A stretch of DNA of 64,000 nt from Haemonchus contortus. Taxonomy: Eukaryota > Nematoda > Chromadorea > Rhabditida > Trichostrongylidae. Below the pieces are notes generated by a model. That model saw nothing but the letters and a program-made list of their open reading frames with translations, ran no database searches and was not told the origin of the DNA. The translations under genes and the position numbers were made by a program. This document shows, piece after piece, positions 63,521 through 64,000 of the stretch. Location: positions 47,014,373-47,078,372 of the forward strand of contig LS997566.1 of NCBI GenBank assembly GCA_000469685.2. The letters are read 5' to 3'. Numbering within the stretch: the first letter of the stretch is position 1; every line of letters begins with the position of its first letter.

Positions 63521-64000
63521 TGGGGTTCAATGAATAGCTGAGGCTAGCTATTACCCACCTGAACGACTGCGGCACCAGCTGGCTGACCTTTGACACATGA
63601 AAGGGTGGGATGACTGTTGGGGTTCGATCTGGTGAACATACAGTGATCTGGAGTTTGATCACCGAATTTCATGTGCTCTAGCGAAGTTTCTTGATACAGC
63701 TTCAATTAGCTTTGGAAAGGAATAACCAGGGTCGTCTTGGTTGTCATCTAAACACACCACAGGTGGTCTCTTTTCCTTACAAAACCTCAGTCTAAAGGCT
63801 TACAGGATGAGTGCTCCGTCCAGTAGACTTATTGAACAACAAATTCTTGTTTCCTTCCCTTTGTAACAGTCTCTTAGAAGAATGATAAACTCTTAGCTAC
63901 AGCATTCCAAAGTTTATCTGAGCCGCATCCCCTGTCTTCCGCCCCGTTCACCCGTTATCGCTTCGGTGCTTCAGTAGGGCTTCAAAAAACACCCAGTAGC
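63521..64000. other. Window end, nothing recognised
   Basis: No open frame with motif support and no repeat match to other parts of the window was seen. Confidence 0.5.

Overview
The window looks like nuclear DNA of a nematode, most likely a strongylid (hookworm-like) parasite; the species is inferred, not shown. The evidence is an Srsx-type chemoreceptor gene with phase-consistent introns, a zinc-dependent polyol dehydrogenase close to nematode sorbitol dehydrogenases, a nematode-type family of pepsin-like genes, and an RTE-type retrotransposon. No bacterial, plasmid or phage features are seen.

Layout. 1-0.4 kb: a broken zinc-knuckle segment resembling BEL/Pao gag. 2.7-3.7 kb: coding-like exons of an unknown gene (+). 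6.1-8.4 kb: a seven-exon serpentine receptor (+). 8.8-11.5 kb: a nine-exon sorbitol dehydrogenase-like gene (-). 12.1-37.3 kb: a tandem array of four intact eight-exon aspartic-protease-like genes (A-D, all -). Their ancestral unit is about 4.7 kb. Units 1 and 3 have been enlarged by a CR1-like LINE fragment and a Helitron (gene A introns 2 and 6), and by a Tc1/mariner-type deletion derivative plus a near full-length but broken RTE element (gene C intron 6). 38.6-44.4 kb: an unrecognised nuclear-type gene (-) with an AT-hook-like motif and at least eight SUMO-acceptor-like sites. 50.5-51.9 and 62.1-63.5 kb: two nearly identical non-autonomous Helitrons. 53.8-54.7 kb: the 3' end of a Penelope-like element with a GIY-YIG nuclease and a candidate hammerhead ribozyme. 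59.0-60.6 kb: a two-exon gene for a small secreted protein. Large parts of 44.5-50.5, 54.7-58.9 and 60.7-62.0 kb hold nothing I can support.

The most notable biology is the four-gene array. All four proteins keep a signal peptide and the first catalytic DTG, but lack a prosegment, the flap tyrosine and the second catalytic aspartate. They therefore look like a conserved family of secreted non-catalytic pepsin relatives, not degraded copies. The spacers carry a conserved inverted GATA pair and an E-box, which suggests intestinal expression. Other points of note are the Penelope-linked hammerhead fold, the Helitrons with both termini resolved, and a possible intronised coding segment in the nuclear protein gene. 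Exon models were joined by hand from splice sites and reading phase; no database search was possible.
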